A stretch of DNA of 64,000 nucleotides from Gallibacter intestinalis (GTDB lineage: Bacteria; Bacillota; Clostridia; Peptostreptococcales; Anaerovoracaceae): contig NZ_JADCKA010000005.1 of NCBI RefSeq assembly GCF_014982745.1, positions 1 to 64,000 on the forward strand. The letters are read 5' to 3'. This document shows, in pieces, positions 39,382 to 47,314 of the stretch. A program made the position numbers and the translations under genes. A model generated the notes under the pieces. The model saw only the letters and a program-made list of their open reading frames with translations. It did no database searches and was not told the origin of the DNA. Position 1 is the stretch's first letter. The number at the start of each line of letters is the position of its first letter.

Positions 39382-40736
39382 CGTGCGTCACGCTCCTTTC
39401 GCTGTGATTTTTTATGCTGTTGTTCTTCTTTCGCTCTGTATTCATTGGCATAGAGAAGATCCGTTTTTTCTTGAATTTTTACCGACCGATCCTCTATGCC
39501 TTTGTTCAGTTTCAAGCGCTTTCGCAGAGAAGTAATCTGTTCCGTAACCTTTGCTTTTTCTTCTCTCAAAATCTCTTTTTCGGCTGGTAAGGCTCTGCGG
39601 ATTTTGTTTTGCAGCTTGGTGCGGTAAGCGGTCAGCTTGTCCATTTCTCCTTGCAGCTTTTCTCTGTCGGCATATAGATCTTCAAGAGTTTCGATTCCGT
39701 ATTTGCTCATATACCGTACCTGATTGGACAACTCGTCCAGCTTCCGCAGATCCTCTTTGAGATAAGGACTTGTAGGACGATAAGTTGTTTTCTTCGGTAG
39801 AACGCCCAACAGATAGCAGTAGTGCAGATAAAGACGATAGATATGACTTGTCTTTTGGAAAGGTTTAAACCAGCTTCGCAAGTCCTGCGGCATTTGAGGT
39901 GGATAGGTGATTTCTGCTCTGCGGTTTCCGTATCTTGCGTATGCTCCCATATTTCTTTTAAAGTGATCCGGCGTCCATTTCTCATCAAGGGTATCAAGCC
40001 TTGTGAAGTGTTCATACTGCGGCAGGCGTATCTGCCAATGCTTTCCCGTAAAGTCGGTGATATATCCTTTTCGTCTGAGATAGTCCTCCATATAGTAAGG
40101 GTTACGGCTGAAGTTTGCCGCTTCTCTCACATCTTCCCGATACACATTGTAGCGTGTCGGTTTACCGCTTTTCTCATCCAGCCATACTTGCCTTGATGGT
40201 GCTTTATGCGGTTTTTCGATAACCGACAAGCCGTGTTCCCGGCAGATTCGGTCTGATACATCACGAAGCCTTTGCCTTTCAGAATTAGAGTAGTTGTATT
40301 TTCCGCCGTCAAGGAAAGAAACGGAGTTAAAGGCGAAGTGATTATGAATATGGTCTTTGTCAAGGTGGGTAGTGACGATGATCTGAAACCGATCGCCCCA
40401 CATTTCCTTTGCCAGTTTCAATCCGATTTCGTGTGCCTGCTGTGGTGTAACCTCATCAGGCTTAAAGCTCTGATACCCGTGCCAAGCGATATATCCGTCG
40501 TCCTTTCCGTATTGTTTTTTGGTGAGTATCATCTGCCGCAAAGCAATCTCTTTTAAGCAGTTAATGGCGGAAACATACTCTCCGTTTTCAGTAGCTTCGG
40601 GTCGGCTGACATAGGAAAAGACATTGTAGAAGTCCTGCAAGCATTTATCTTTTGATACGGTCTTTTCGGGATTTTCTACATAGTCGATCAGGTCTTTTAA
40701 TCTGCCTTTGATATGCCAAAGTGAAGTTGTAGCCAT
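39378..40736 (-). CDS. relaxase/mobilization nuclease (MobA/VirD2-type)
   Basis: 452 aa from the ATG at 40736, which overlaps the mobC stop (TAATG) and has GGAGGTGGG upstream. It nicks oriT and leads DNA transfer. The metal-binding His cluster is THLDKDHIHNHFAF (H124, H129, H131, H133). The C-terminal third is a long charged coiled coil. It corresponds to the mobilisation gene tnpZ of Tn4451-type elements in position. Confidence 0.93.
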   Translation of the reverse strand: MATTSLWHIKGRLKDLIDYVENPEKTVSKDKCLQDFYNVFSYVSRPEATENGEYVSAINCLKEIALRQMILTKKQYGKDDGYIAWHGYQSFKPDEVTPQQAHEIGLKLAKEMWGDRFQIIVTTHLDKDHIHNHFAFNSVSFLDGGKYNYSNSERQRLRDVSDRICREHGLSVIEKPHKAPSRQVWLDEKSGKPTRYNVYREDVREAANFSRNPYYMEDYLRRKGYITDFTGKHWQIRLPQYEHFTRLDTLDEKWTPDHFKRNMGAYARYGNRRAEITYPPQMPQDLRSWFKPFQKTSHIYRLYLHYCYLLGVLPKKTTYRPTSPYLKEDLRKLDELSNQVRYMSKYGIETLEDLYADREKLQGEMDKLTAYRTKLQNKIRRALPAEKEILREEKAKVTEQITSLRKRLKLNKGIEDRSVKIQEKTDLLYANEYRAKEEQQHKKSQRKERDAR

Positions 40737-41029
40737 TATCCCACCTCCTGCAAATCTAATATTAAGCACTCGATTTCTTTACAGATTGTAAGTGCAGAAG
40801 GCTCATATATTGCGCATTTCTTGAAACCGTTATGGACTGAGTAGAGGGCATTCAGCAGTTCCCAAAACTCCCGTGGCGGCTTTGCTTTCGGTGTTTTACC
40901 TGCACAAAGCTGCCTTATGAATTCGGACTGTGACAATCCGCAAAGGTTAGCACAACGCTCAAGCTTTTGTTTTTCTTCTTCGCTCAGTCTTACTGTTATG
41001 ACCTTTTTATCACTTTGTTTCCTGCTCAA
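40736..41029 (-). CDS. mobC: MobC-like relaxosome accessory protein
   Basis: 97 aa. An N-terminal ribbon-helix-helix (KVITVRLSEEEKQKLERCANLCGLSQSEFIRQLC) binds DNA next to the nick; the rest is the MobC domain. It precedes and is coupled to the relaxase, and the oriT-like region lies directly upstream. Confidence 0.9.
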   Translation of the reverse strand: MSRKQSDKKVITVRLSEEEKQKLERCANLCGLSQSEFIRQLCAGKTPKAKPPREFWELLNALYSVHNGFKKCAIYEPSALTICKEIECLILDLQEVG

Positions 41030-41059
41030 AATATATCATCTCCATTCTTGTGTTTTTGG

Positions 41060-41150
41060 CTTTGTAAGGGGGTATTCAGGGGTGCTTCCCCTGAGTTAGT
41101 CCACACGCCTTTAGGCTGTGGATTTGGATTTTGGGTATCAAAATCCGATG
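41060..41150 (-). other. Putative origin of transfer (oriT)
   Basis: Directly upstream of mobC three inverted repeats lie in tandem: CAGGGG / CCCCTG (41077-41082, 41088-41093), CCACAcGCC / GGCTGTGG (41101-41109, 41114-41121) and GGATTTTG / CAAAATCC (41126-41133, 41139-41146). TAAGGGGGTATTC (41066-41078) resembles the nick region of this relaxase type. Position and structure support oriT; the nick site itself is not proven. Confidence 0.7.
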
Positions 41151-41313
41151 CTCGTTACTGTTGTGGACACACTATTTCTCTTTTTTTTGCCGGTCTGTCT
41201 GAACGTCGTTTTTCTATCCCTGCCCCGGACTCTCACCGCAGCGTCGTTTCGCTCTCTCTGCTCACGCAAAGGGTCTTGGCAAAATCATATTCCATCCAGC
41301 CGGTCATTCAGTT

Positions 41314-41425
41314 GTAACCGGCTTTCGGGCAACAAAAAAAGCCGGCACACAAATGCGTACCGACTTCCCGCAAAAGGATAGACTTATCCCTTGCGGTGTG
41401 GCTTCACATTTATGTAACCGGCTTT
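41314..41425. repeat. 12-bp direct repeats 100 bp apart in noncoding region
   Basis: GTAACCGGCTTT occurs at 41314-41325 and 41414-41425. The first copy also forms a stem with AAAGCCGG at 41338-41345. Between them lies a GCAA..GGATA / TATCC..TTGC stem. The rest of 41150-41640 contains no gene I can support on either strand. Confidence 0.7.
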
Positions 41426-41648
41426 GAAATTCAAAGTCGAAACTGTCTTTTACGCTTTACCCTCTGCCGACAGTTCAGGGCAGCTTGGAAGCGACGGCAT
41501 TTTCATTAGCATGCCGCAGGTGTTGTCCGGCTTATTGCCGTTCTCTCAATCAATTTGTGAAAATATATTCAGTTGCAGGACAGATAAACTGTCACTTTAT
41601 ATTATATGGAACAAATGTTTGCTTGTCAAGATGGTAACCCCTTTTCAA

Positions 41649-41683
41649 TCGAACTGTCCTGTGAAATTCACAGGACAGTTCGA
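41649..41683 (-). terminator. 15-bp perfect hairpin after the surface protein gene
   Basis: TCGAACTGTCCTGTG (41649-41663) and CACAGGACAGTTCGA (41669-41683) pair perfectly around AAATT. It lies 8 bases past the stop of the minus-strand surface protein gene. The tail on the minus side (TTGAAAAGGGG) is not a good U-tract, so it could instead be a recombination or stabiliser structure. Confidence 0.65.
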
Positions 41684-41690
41684 TCATTGG

Positions 41691-43343
41691 TTACGGATTG
41701 TATCTTTTCTTTCTACTGTAGACAACTGCTCCGAGCAATCCGGCTCCCGACACAAATAACAGGGTTACCCATAACAGCATATTGCTGTTATCGCCGGTCT
41801 GCGGGCTGGATGTGGCTCCATCATTTTTGTTCGGGGCTTGCGTCGTGGTGTCATCGCCGCTGGTCGGGTTATCTCCGCCGGTTTGGTTGTCTCCGCCGGT
41901 CTGGCTGTCATCTCCGCCCTGCACCGCCGTGATCGTAAACTCCGTCTTGGCTATGCCGTTTTTCGATTCGATCTCAAGCGTGTGCTTGCCTACGGATAGC
42001 GTTTCAAGATAAGCTGCGTTCAGGGTGACTATCGTGCTGCCTTCCTTTACCGTGTAGTCGGTAGTCTTGAGCTCTTTGCCGTCAACCATGACTTTCAGGA
42101 AATCAGCATATTCAGCGTCAGACGTGAAGCTGAGCCCGTCTGTGCCGCTCTTCTGCCAGCTGCCGTTGGCTCCGGCGATAATAACCGGCGGCTGTACCGG
42201 CTCCTGCGCTTCCTTGTATTCGATCAGCAATTCAAACGCCTCGGCTGTACCGCCGGATACATCCAGCGTCAGCGGGAAAGTGACGGTGGTGGCGGTATAA
42301 CTGCTTGCCGCCGCTCCGTTTTTAATTCGGGCAGTCGCTCCGTCATATCCCTGGGGCAGAGGAATCGTCAGCGTTCCGCTGAGGGTTTCGCCCTGGTAGT
42401 TCTCAAGGGGAATGGAGACGGTGTAGCCCGCCTGGATGTCGTAGCCTTCGCTGAGCTGTGCGTCAACCATTGGGTTGTAGTAGTCGATGGCAAGTCCCTG
42501 ATATTCGTTAAACTCACCCACGGTCACCGCAGTGTCCGGGGTAAAGGTCGCGGAAAGCTCCGGAGCCGGGGAGTACTCCGCATCTCCCTCCTCCAGCACC
42601 CTCACCGGCAGGTCGATGGGGTCTGACGCAGGCGCAACCTTTGTGGCGGTGTAGGAGTAGATTTGGGCGACGTGCATGGTGTTAAAAACATCATAATATG
42701 CCTTGTCTTCAACAGTCTCTGTGCGGTAGGTCACACCTACCATGGCCTCCACCCGGTTTTCGCCTTTTCCCAACTGGCCAAGTTCCGGCGGGTTGGTATA
42801 AAAGTCCTCCGCAGCAAGCTGCTTTTCCGACACGACCTTTTCGTCGGCATGCAAATCAGAGATATCCGTCACGGAAATGGCGGCGTCGTTGGGCACAACG
42901 CTGACACTGCCGCTGCCGGAAATCAAGGCATCTGCCACGGCTTTTGGGTCATCCCAGTTCAGCTTCATTTCTTCATACTTGGCCTGATCCCGGCTGAAAC
43001 AGAGAAGACCAGTGACGAAGACATTTTCTTCAAAAGTGGGGATCAGGGATTTATAAGGCTCATCCAGCCCCGCCCGGATTTGCTCCATCAACTCATTGGA
43101 GTGGATGGCATTGGGAGAATAGACATAGTGGAGATCCGCCCCGTCCACATTCTCGATGGTGACGGCATACACCTGGCTGTCCGAGCCGCCTGCGATGACC
43201 TCATCGGAATAGGCGTTGTAGGTGTCTCTTTTGGTAGGCGGATCCGCCGCAAACGCGGTCACAGGCAGCAGCCCCACCAATAAGCACAGGCTGAGCAGTA
43301 TTGCCCCCAGTCTTGCCCCTGTTTTTCTTCTTTTTGTGTTCAT
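41691..43343 (-). CDS. sortase-type cell-wall surface protein (element cargo)
   Basis: 550 aa. Signal peptide about 1-32 (ending VTAFAADP). The middle is beta-rich with no family I can name, resembling clostridial adhesin or stalk proteins. A GGDNQTGGDNPTSGDD linker (about 480-500) leads to SPQTGDNSN (about 513-521), a membrane segment and SRKKRYNP, a clostridial sorting signal of the SPxTG kind. The GC content is visibly higher than in the chromosome and than in the TIR island. Its ATG overlaps the stop of the upstream 113-aa gene, with AAAGGAGG before it. Confidence 0.82.
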   Translation of the reverse strand: MNTKRRKTGARLGAILLSLCLLVGLLPVTAFAADPPTKRDTYNAYSDEVIAGGSDSQVYAVTIENVDGADLHYVYSPNAIHSNELMEQIRAGLDEPYKSLIPTFEENVFVTGLLCFSRDQAKYEEMKLNWDDPKAVADALISGSGSVSVVPNDAAISVTDISDLHADEKVVSEKQLAAEDFYTNPPELGQLGKGENRVEAMVGVTYRTETVEDKAYYDVFNTMHVAQIYSYTATKVAPASDPIDLPVRVLEEGDAEYSPAPELSATFTPDTAVTVGEFNEYQGLAIDYYNPMVDAQLSEGYDIQAGYTVSIPLENYQGETLSGTLTIPLPQGYDGATARIKNGAAASSYTATTVTFPLTLDVSGGTAEAFELLIEYKEAQEPVQPPVIIAGANGSWQKSGTDGLSFTSDAEYADFLKVMVDGKELKTTDYTVKEGSTIVTLNAAYLETLSVGKHTLEIESKNGIAKTEFTITAVQGGDDSQTGGDNQTGGDNPTSGDDTTTQAPNKNDGATSSPQTGDNSNMLLWVTLLFVSGAGLLGAVVYSRKKRYNP

Positions 43344-43681
43344 GTTATGTTTCCTCCTTTTGATTTCATCATAACCGATAATTTCAGCTCATTTTCCAGC
43401 AGCTGTTCCACACGGTTTGCCAGATAATCCACCGCACGCTGCTCGCCCTGCCGGGAAAGTCCACCATAGGGGGCGCTGATCTCCACAGTCAGGACGGTAG
43501 CGGGCGGCTGTTCGGACACGGACAGCGTAAATCCGCTTCTGTTTCCGTAAACGGTCACTTCGGCGGCGATACCTCCGTTTTCCGCTTTGTCGTATTCGCT
43601 TTCTTCCGAATCCAGAACATCATACAGCGCATACAGCACCAGCTGCTTGGTATATGGCAGAATGCGCTGAACCGCTCTCAT
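43340..43681 (-). CDS. 113-aa protein of unknown function
   Basis: Soluble alpha/beta protein with no signal peptide or membrane segment. It starts MRAVQRILPYTKQLVLYALYDVLD and ends in a helical, charged stretch. AAAAGGAGG stands before the ATG. The ATGA overlap couples it to the surface protein gene, so it may act in export or regulation of that protein; this is inference. Family not recognised. Confidence 0.7.
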   Translation of the reverse strand: MRAVQRILPYTKQLVLYALYDVLDSEESEYDKAENGGIAAEVTVYGNRSGFTLSVSEQPPATVLTVEISAPYGGLSRQGEQRAVDYLANRVEQLLENELKLSVMMKSKGGNIT

Positions 43682-43805
43682 ACTATCGCCTCCTTTTTGT
43701 GTTTTGTGATCTTATGCCCTCGGCTTAAATGTTTTCACTTGCCGAAAACATTTCTTCATCTCCGGCTCGCACTGATAATCGCATGCTAACACACACCATC
43801 ACTCT

Positions 43806-43884
43806 TATATGATACATACAAATTCCATCATTTTGTAGTTCACATACGCGCCATTCTTGCAAAAACGGGGGTTCACATGTGTGA
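43806..43884 (-). promoter_or_regulatory. Promoter region with direct repeats, candidate LuxR-type operator
   Basis: GTTCACAT occurs at 43838-43845 and 43871-43878, 33 bp (about three turns) apart; the second copy is part of a CACATGTG palindrome (43874-43881). On the minus strand a TATCAT -10 candidate lies at 43815-43810, so the repeats would sit upstream of, and at, the -35 position. That is an activator-like arrangement upstream of the 113-aa/surface-protein genes. Confidence 0.45.
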
Positions 43885-43906
43885 CATCTTGAAAAAATAC
43901 ATAAAA

Positions 43907-43940
43907 ATAACGCTACTTTTCTCGCGAAAAGCAGCGTTAT
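43907..43940 (-). terminator. Rho-independent terminator of the XRE/LuxR operon
   Basis: ATAACGCTACTTTTC (43907-43921) pairs with GAAAAGCAGCGTTAT (43926-43940) with one mismatch. On the minus strand it is followed by TTTTATGTATTTTTTC. It is 14 bases past the stop of the MFS-LuxR gene. Confidence 0.82.
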
Positions 43941-43953
43941 GCCCAAATAAAAT

Positions 43954-45354
43954 TTACTCTGTAAAATTCATATAGCTTTGGAACAGGCCGAGGCGTGTTT
44001 TGGTTTCGGTCTTTTCATAAATAGAAGAGATGTACCGCTGCACCATCCGCCGGGAGATATACAGGCTGTCGGCAATTTCCTGTACGCCGTCCTCGGTCGT
44101 CAATAACTTTTCCAATACTTCCGTCTCCCGGGGAGTCAGGGAACAGCGCCGGGCATAGAGCTTCAGCCGTTCCTGCGGGGAGAGTTCACGACTTTCGGAA
44201 GGCAGCTCCTCTGTCGGTTTGGGAGAAACGGCGGCACTGCTCAGATACGGCAGCAATACCAGCAGGATCAGGATAGACAGCAGGCAACTCACTACAGCCA
44301 ACACCGTATTGCCAACTGCGCCATAGATGTTGAACGCCGGCAGCACGGTTGCCGCTACCGTAAAGCTGCGTACAATGCGCCCCATACCCGCCCACAGCTC
44401 CGGCCTGCTGCTTTTGGGCGCAAAATCCAGAAACATCACCGTGAAAAAGATCACATAAAAGCCGCTGTACAGATACATCAGCGCAGTACCGGCAAAATAG
44501 CTGACTTCATCCGAGAGAAAGAACATACAGACAGAGGAGAGCAGGATCGTACATACGGTGGAAAGGGGAAGATATTTCCGTTCCCTGATGTCTGCAAGAA
44601 ACCCCGCCAGAATCAGCCCCAGTGCATAGAACAGACGAACGCCGCCGTAAATATCATAAGATTTTTCGGCATTGAAGGCTGTCAGCACGCTGTCGATCAT
44701 TCCGGCTACAAGACTCATAAGTACCACCGCGACGATCAGAAGCAGCGCTTTTTTGAAATCTTTCCGGGTCTCCGACGAATAGGGCAAAGGATTTTCCAGA
44801 ATCCAGTCCTTCGGCGCTTTCATGATAAAATACATGACAAACGCAACGCTGAAAATAATGCTGATGATAAAGGCGACAGACTGCGGTATTAAATTCTGTA
44901 CCACAAACTGTAACAGGATCGCCGCCCCCATACCCGTGCCGATCAATCGTCCCGTATACCGGCTCCCGGCAAAATACATGGCCGTATTGTAATACACACA
45001 TCCACTGATATGGCCGGTCAGCAGCAGGGCTGCGGAAGAGCTTGTCAGGAAGAGTGCCGGCTGGTTTGCAAAAAGCAAAACCACAGCCGCCCCAATGCAC
45101 AGAATACCAAGAATGGTCTGCGCCGTTTTCCTTGATTTTTCTTTTTTACAGAGGCGGCGCAGCAGGGAAAACGAAAGGAATCCCAATCCTGTGCAGACAA
45201 GCCCAAAGGTATATACGGGATTTACGGCACTGCTTCCGAGAATCACGGCACAGCGCTCGTTGATAAACGCCTCCGTCAGCATAAAGGCAAAAAAGCATAA
45301 TGCAAAACAGATTGCGCAAAGCAGCTCTGAGGATGTGATTTTCTGCCGCTTCAT
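43954..45354 (-). CDS. membrane regulator: MFS-like 12-TM domain fused to LuxR-type HTH
   Basis: 466 aa. About twelve hydrophobic segments fill residues 10-375, followed by a charged linker and a LuxR_C HTH (SLTPRETEVLEKLL then VQEIADSLYISRRMVQRYISSIYEKT, about 405-455). Proteins of this kind act as one-component sensors in which the transporter-like part detects a ligand and the HTH controls nearby genes. Coupled to the XRE gene upstream by an ATGA overlap. The divergent neighbour in position is the surface protein operon, the probable target. Confidence 0.88.
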   Translation of the reverse strand: MKRQKITSSELLCAICFALCFFAFMLTEAFINERCAVILGSSAVNPVYTFGLVCTGLGFLSFSLLRRLCKKEKSRKTAQTILGILCIGAAVVLLFANQPALFLTSSSAALLLTGHISGCVYYNTAMYFAGSRYTGRLIGTGMGAAILLQFVVQNLIPQSVAFIISIIFSVAFVMYFIMKAPKDWILENPLPYSSETRKDFKKALLLIVAVVLMSLVAGMIDSVLTAFNAEKSYDIYGGVRLFYALGLILAGFLADIRERKYLPLSTVCTILLSSVCMFFLSDEVSYFAGTALMYLYSGFYVIFFTVMFLDFAPKSSRPELWAGMGRIVRSFTVAATVLPAFNIYGAVGNTVLAVVSCLLSILILLVLLPYLSSAAVSPKPTEELPSESRELSPQERLKLYARRCSLTPRETEVLEKLLTTEDGVQEIADSLYISRRMVQRYISSIYEKTETKTRLGLFQSYMNFTE

Positions 45355-45566
45355 GATTCTTCGGCCCCCCTCCTGAGTTCCACCACATCGCCGATTTCAC
45401 AGTGAAGCGCCCGGCAGATCCGTTCTAAAATCTCAAGGCTCACATATTCGTCATGGCTGAGCTTTGCAATGGTGGAAGCCGAAACACCTGCCATTTCAGT
45501 TAAGGCGGATTTTTTTATTTTCATATCGATCAGCCGTTTCCACAGTTTGTTATATTGTACTGCCAT
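45351..45566 (-). CDS. small XRE-family HTH regulator
   Basis: 71 aa, a single Cro/C1 HTH (ALTEMAGVSASTIAKLSHDEYVSLEILERICRAL). ATG 45566 has GAGGTGAAC upstream; an in-frame start at 45605 would lie over the -10. It heads the unit with the MFS-LuxR gene. Confidence 0.85.
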   Translation of the reverse strand: MAVQYNKLWKRLIDMKIKKSALTEMAGVSASTIAKLSHDEYVSLEILERICRALHCEIGDVVELRRGAEES

Positions 45567-45595
45567 ACGGTTCACCTCATTGTCATGATAAGGGT

Positions 45596-45624
45596 AGTAT
45601 AGCACAAAGTTTGCGAAATCTCAA
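45596..45624 (-). promoter_or_regulatory. Promoter of the XRE / MFS-LuxR unit
   Basis: On the minus strand TTGAGA (45624-45619), a 17-base spacer and TATACT (45601-45596), about 30 bases before the ATG. Confidence 0.75.
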
Positions 45625-45653
45625 TGAATTTCCTGATTTCTCGTAAAATATGT

Positions 45654-45829
45654 TTAGATCGCATTTTCCATCATGATATCAAGGGTTTTGTTATTTTCCT
45701 TCGTTTCAGGATTGTATTGCGAAAATACATCAAGATATGCTTTTGTATGCGAAAGCATATCTGATCTGTTGGAAATCGAAAAATAGCGGATGAAAAAGCT
45801 TGATTTTAAACCGTTTTTTAAGTCTAAAC
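45654..45829 (-). pseudogene. C-terminal remnant of an element-associated protein
   Basis: A minus-strand frame bounded upstream by a stop reads through about 58 codons and ends at 45654. Its end (KAYLDVFSQYNPETK, ENNKTLDIMMENAI) reads like a genuine protein C-terminus rather than random sequence. There is no start with a ribosome-binding site, so I treat it as a leftover of a gene lost when the cargo was inserted. Family not certain. Confidence 0.5.
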
Positions 45830-45834
45830 TTTAA

Positions 45835-45868
45835 GGGGTAAGGTGTAAACACCTTACCCCTCGTTTTT
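45835..45868 (+). terminator. Strong Rho-independent terminator
   Basis: GGGGTAAGGTG (45835-45845), loop TAAA, CACCTTACCCC (45850-45860), then TCGTTTTT on the plus strand. On the minus strand it would end the TnpV unit, though with a weaker U-tract. Confidence 0.8.
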
Positions 45869-45918
45869 GTGTTTCAAAGTGTTACAGGCTTGATGGCACC
45901 GCTTTTCATAGTTTCGGT

Positions 45919-46296
45919 TTATGCAAAAATTACTTTTGCATTCACGATTTCCGCTGCCGATTCACGCAGTGCGTTCATCCTGCCTATCCATTCCATCGAA
46001 TGTTCGGATTTGAGTTTTTCGGATATACCCTCATGCTCTGCCATCTGTTCTACCAACTTAAGAAACATATTCTCTGCCTGTTCATTAATATCAGCAAGAT
46101 AGCTGTTCAGCCTGCCGCTTGTGAGCAGATTGGTGTAAAGTATCCTGCGGTGCTGTTTGAGATAGCGCAAGTGCCGCTGTCCCCATACGCCAATGTGCTT
46201 TTCTTCTTCGGGTGGTAATGTGAGATCAGGAAGATAATAATTACCTTGTAATGTATAGCTGATACCTGTTTGTTCGTTATAAATATTCTTTTGCAT
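45919..46296 (-). CDS. TnpV transposon-encoded protein
   Basis: 125 aa. It fits the TnpV family of Tn4451-type elements (YYLPDLTLPPEEEKHIGVWG, RHLRYLKQHRRILYTNLL, then LVEQMAEHEGISE). Role unknown. ATG 46296 has GGAGG seven bases upstream, in the end of the 63-aa gene. Confidence 0.85.
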   Translation of the reverse strand: MQKNIYNEQTGISYTLQGNYYLPDLTLPPEEEKHIGVWGQRHLRYLKQHRRILYTNLLTSGRLNSYLADINEQAENMFLKLVEQMAEHEGISEKLKSEHSMEWIGRMNALRESAAEIVNAKVIFA

Positions 46297-46298
46297 AA

Positions 46299-46490
46299 TC
46301 ACGCCTCCTTGTAGATCACTTTGAACTTCTTTTTCTTTGCGTTTATAATTTTAAGCAAAAGCTCGTCAACTGCGTCTGTGTATCTTCCTTTGGCAATCAA
46401 ACGATTTCTTAATTCGTTCAGGCTGTTAATAATAATTCTACGCTCGTATTCATTAAGCACTATGTAATATTTTCCTTTCAACGCTGTCAC
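46299..46490 (-). CDS. 63-aa element protein of unknown function
   Basis: Small basic helical protein (MTALKGKYYIVLNEYERRII start, INAKKKKFKVIYKEA end). It starts with GTG whose first bases overlap the TGA of the upstream 18-aa frame (GTGA), indicating translational coupling. Its last codons carry the ribosome-binding site for tnpV. Confidence 0.65.
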   Translation of the reverse strand: MTALKGKYYIVLNEYERRIIINSLNELRNRLIAKGRYTDAVDELLLKIINAKKKKFKVIYKEA

Positions 46491-46543
46491 TCCCTCAATA
46501 AATCTTCAAAAGGGGTTTCAGAGGTGATAAAGGTATCAAGCAT
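46487..46543 (-). CDS. 18-aa peptide ORF coupled to the 63-aa gene
   Basis: ATG 46543 with AGGAG seven bases upstream encodes MLDTFITSETPFEDLLRE and ends in a TGA overlapping the next GTG start. The well-placed ribosome-binding site, which includes the stop codon of the DUF6809 gene, and the GTGA overlap support translation, at least as a coupling device. Confidence 0.5.
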   Translation of the reverse strand: MLDTFITSETPFEDLLRE

Positions 46544-46546
46544 AAG

Positions 46547-46786
46547 TTAAGCTCCTAAACGAAATCCCATAATAAAACTGTCTAAATTAGGTTCTCCGTT
46601 CACAATGTCCCAAGCGTTTACATAATCAAGAAACCGCTTTTTGTTTTCATCAGATAGCACTGTTGTCAGGAAATCTTCATTTGTCATCAAGTTTTCCATT
46701 TGTTTCTGAACAGCCTTGTTTTGCTTTGTGCTTCCCGCTTGTGGTTCAATGTTTCCGTAGTAAAATTCTTCAATAAAGTTTTTCAT
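46547..46786 (-). CDS. DUF6809 family protein
   Basis: 79 aa, acidic and helical (MKNFIEEFYYGNIEPQ start, NGEPNLDSFIMGFRLGA end). Proteins of this family are frequent on Firmicutes mobile elements and have no known function. ACGGAGG lies before the ATG. First structural gene of the element, behind a leader with attenuator features. Confidence 0.72.
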   Translation of the reverse strand: MKNFIEEFYYGNIEPQAGSTKQNKAVQKQMENLMTNEDFLTTVLSDENKKRFLDYVNAWDIVNGEPNLDSFIMGFRLGA

Positions 46787-46842
46787 TATGTAATCCTCCG
46801 TTATAAGTTGAATTATCCTTACAATTCAATCATTTTGGCTGA

Positions 46843-46887
46843 CTACAAAAGCGAAAGGGAGACAACTTCCTTACGAAGTGTCTCCAT
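46843..46887 (-). CDS. 14-aa leader peptide with overlapping hairpin (attenuator candidate)
   Basis: On the minus strand AGGAGACCCA is followed by an ATG at 46887 encoding METLRKEVVSLSLL and TAG at 46843. The hairpin GGAGAC-ACTTC / GAAGT-t-GTCTCC (46885-46858, loop GTAAG) lies inside this frame and is followed by CTTTCGCTTTT. A leader peptide spanning a terminator-like hairpin upstream of DUF6809 is the layout of ribosome-mediated attenuation. TATAAT at 46915-46910 is the probable -10. Confidence 0.6.
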   Translation of the reverse strand: METLRKEVVSLSLL

Positions 46888-46919
46888 TGGGTCTCCTTTT
46901 AGCGTTTTCATTATACTAA

Positions 46920-47252
46920 TTAACGAGGGTTTTTATTAGTAAAGTGCATTTTAACAAATACTTTGCACAGTTCAATGCAAATACATTTTTCATTTTCATC
47001 AAGAGATGAAAAAACATGAAACATTTCTTTATCTAATGGAGAAGAATATTTATGTATATCATGATCTAATAGATAGTCGATAGAGACATCAAAATAATCA
47101 GCTATAGTTTTGAGAGTAGCAAAATCAGGCTCACGGGTGCCTTGAACATAACTTCCAAGAGTTGAAGGCGCCATGTTAATTTGTTTTGCTACTTCTTTTT
47201 GTGTAAGATTTCTTTCTTTTATTAAAACGCGTAAATTATTGCCAAAACTCAT
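46920..47252 (-). CDS. XRE-family repressor, divergent to the TIR operon
   Basis: 110 aa. Residues about 5-62 are a Cro/C1 HTH (NLTQKEVAKQINMAPSTLGSYVQGTREPD), followed by a short C-terminal helical part. ATG 47252 has ACGGAGG upstream. It is transcribed away from the five-gene operon starting at 47388, and the shared 135-base gap holds direct repeats on that operon's promoter, so it is the likely regulator. Confidence 0.88.
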   Translation of the reverse strand: MSFGNNLRVLIKERNLTQKEVAKQINMAPSTLGSYVQGTREPDFATLKTIADYFDVSIDYLLDHDIHKYSSPLDKEMFHVFSSLDENEKCICIELCKVFVKMHFTNKNPR

Positions 47253-47314
47253 TTTGTATACCTCCGTATAAAATAGTACATGCAAAATTTGTAAAAAACT
47301 CTCACATCTGCAAT

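Noticed and set aside
42663-43283. 206-codon plus-strand frame inside the surface protein gene
   Set aside because: The minus-strand frame has a signal peptide, sorting signal and ribosome-binding site; the plus frame is a high-GC shadow.
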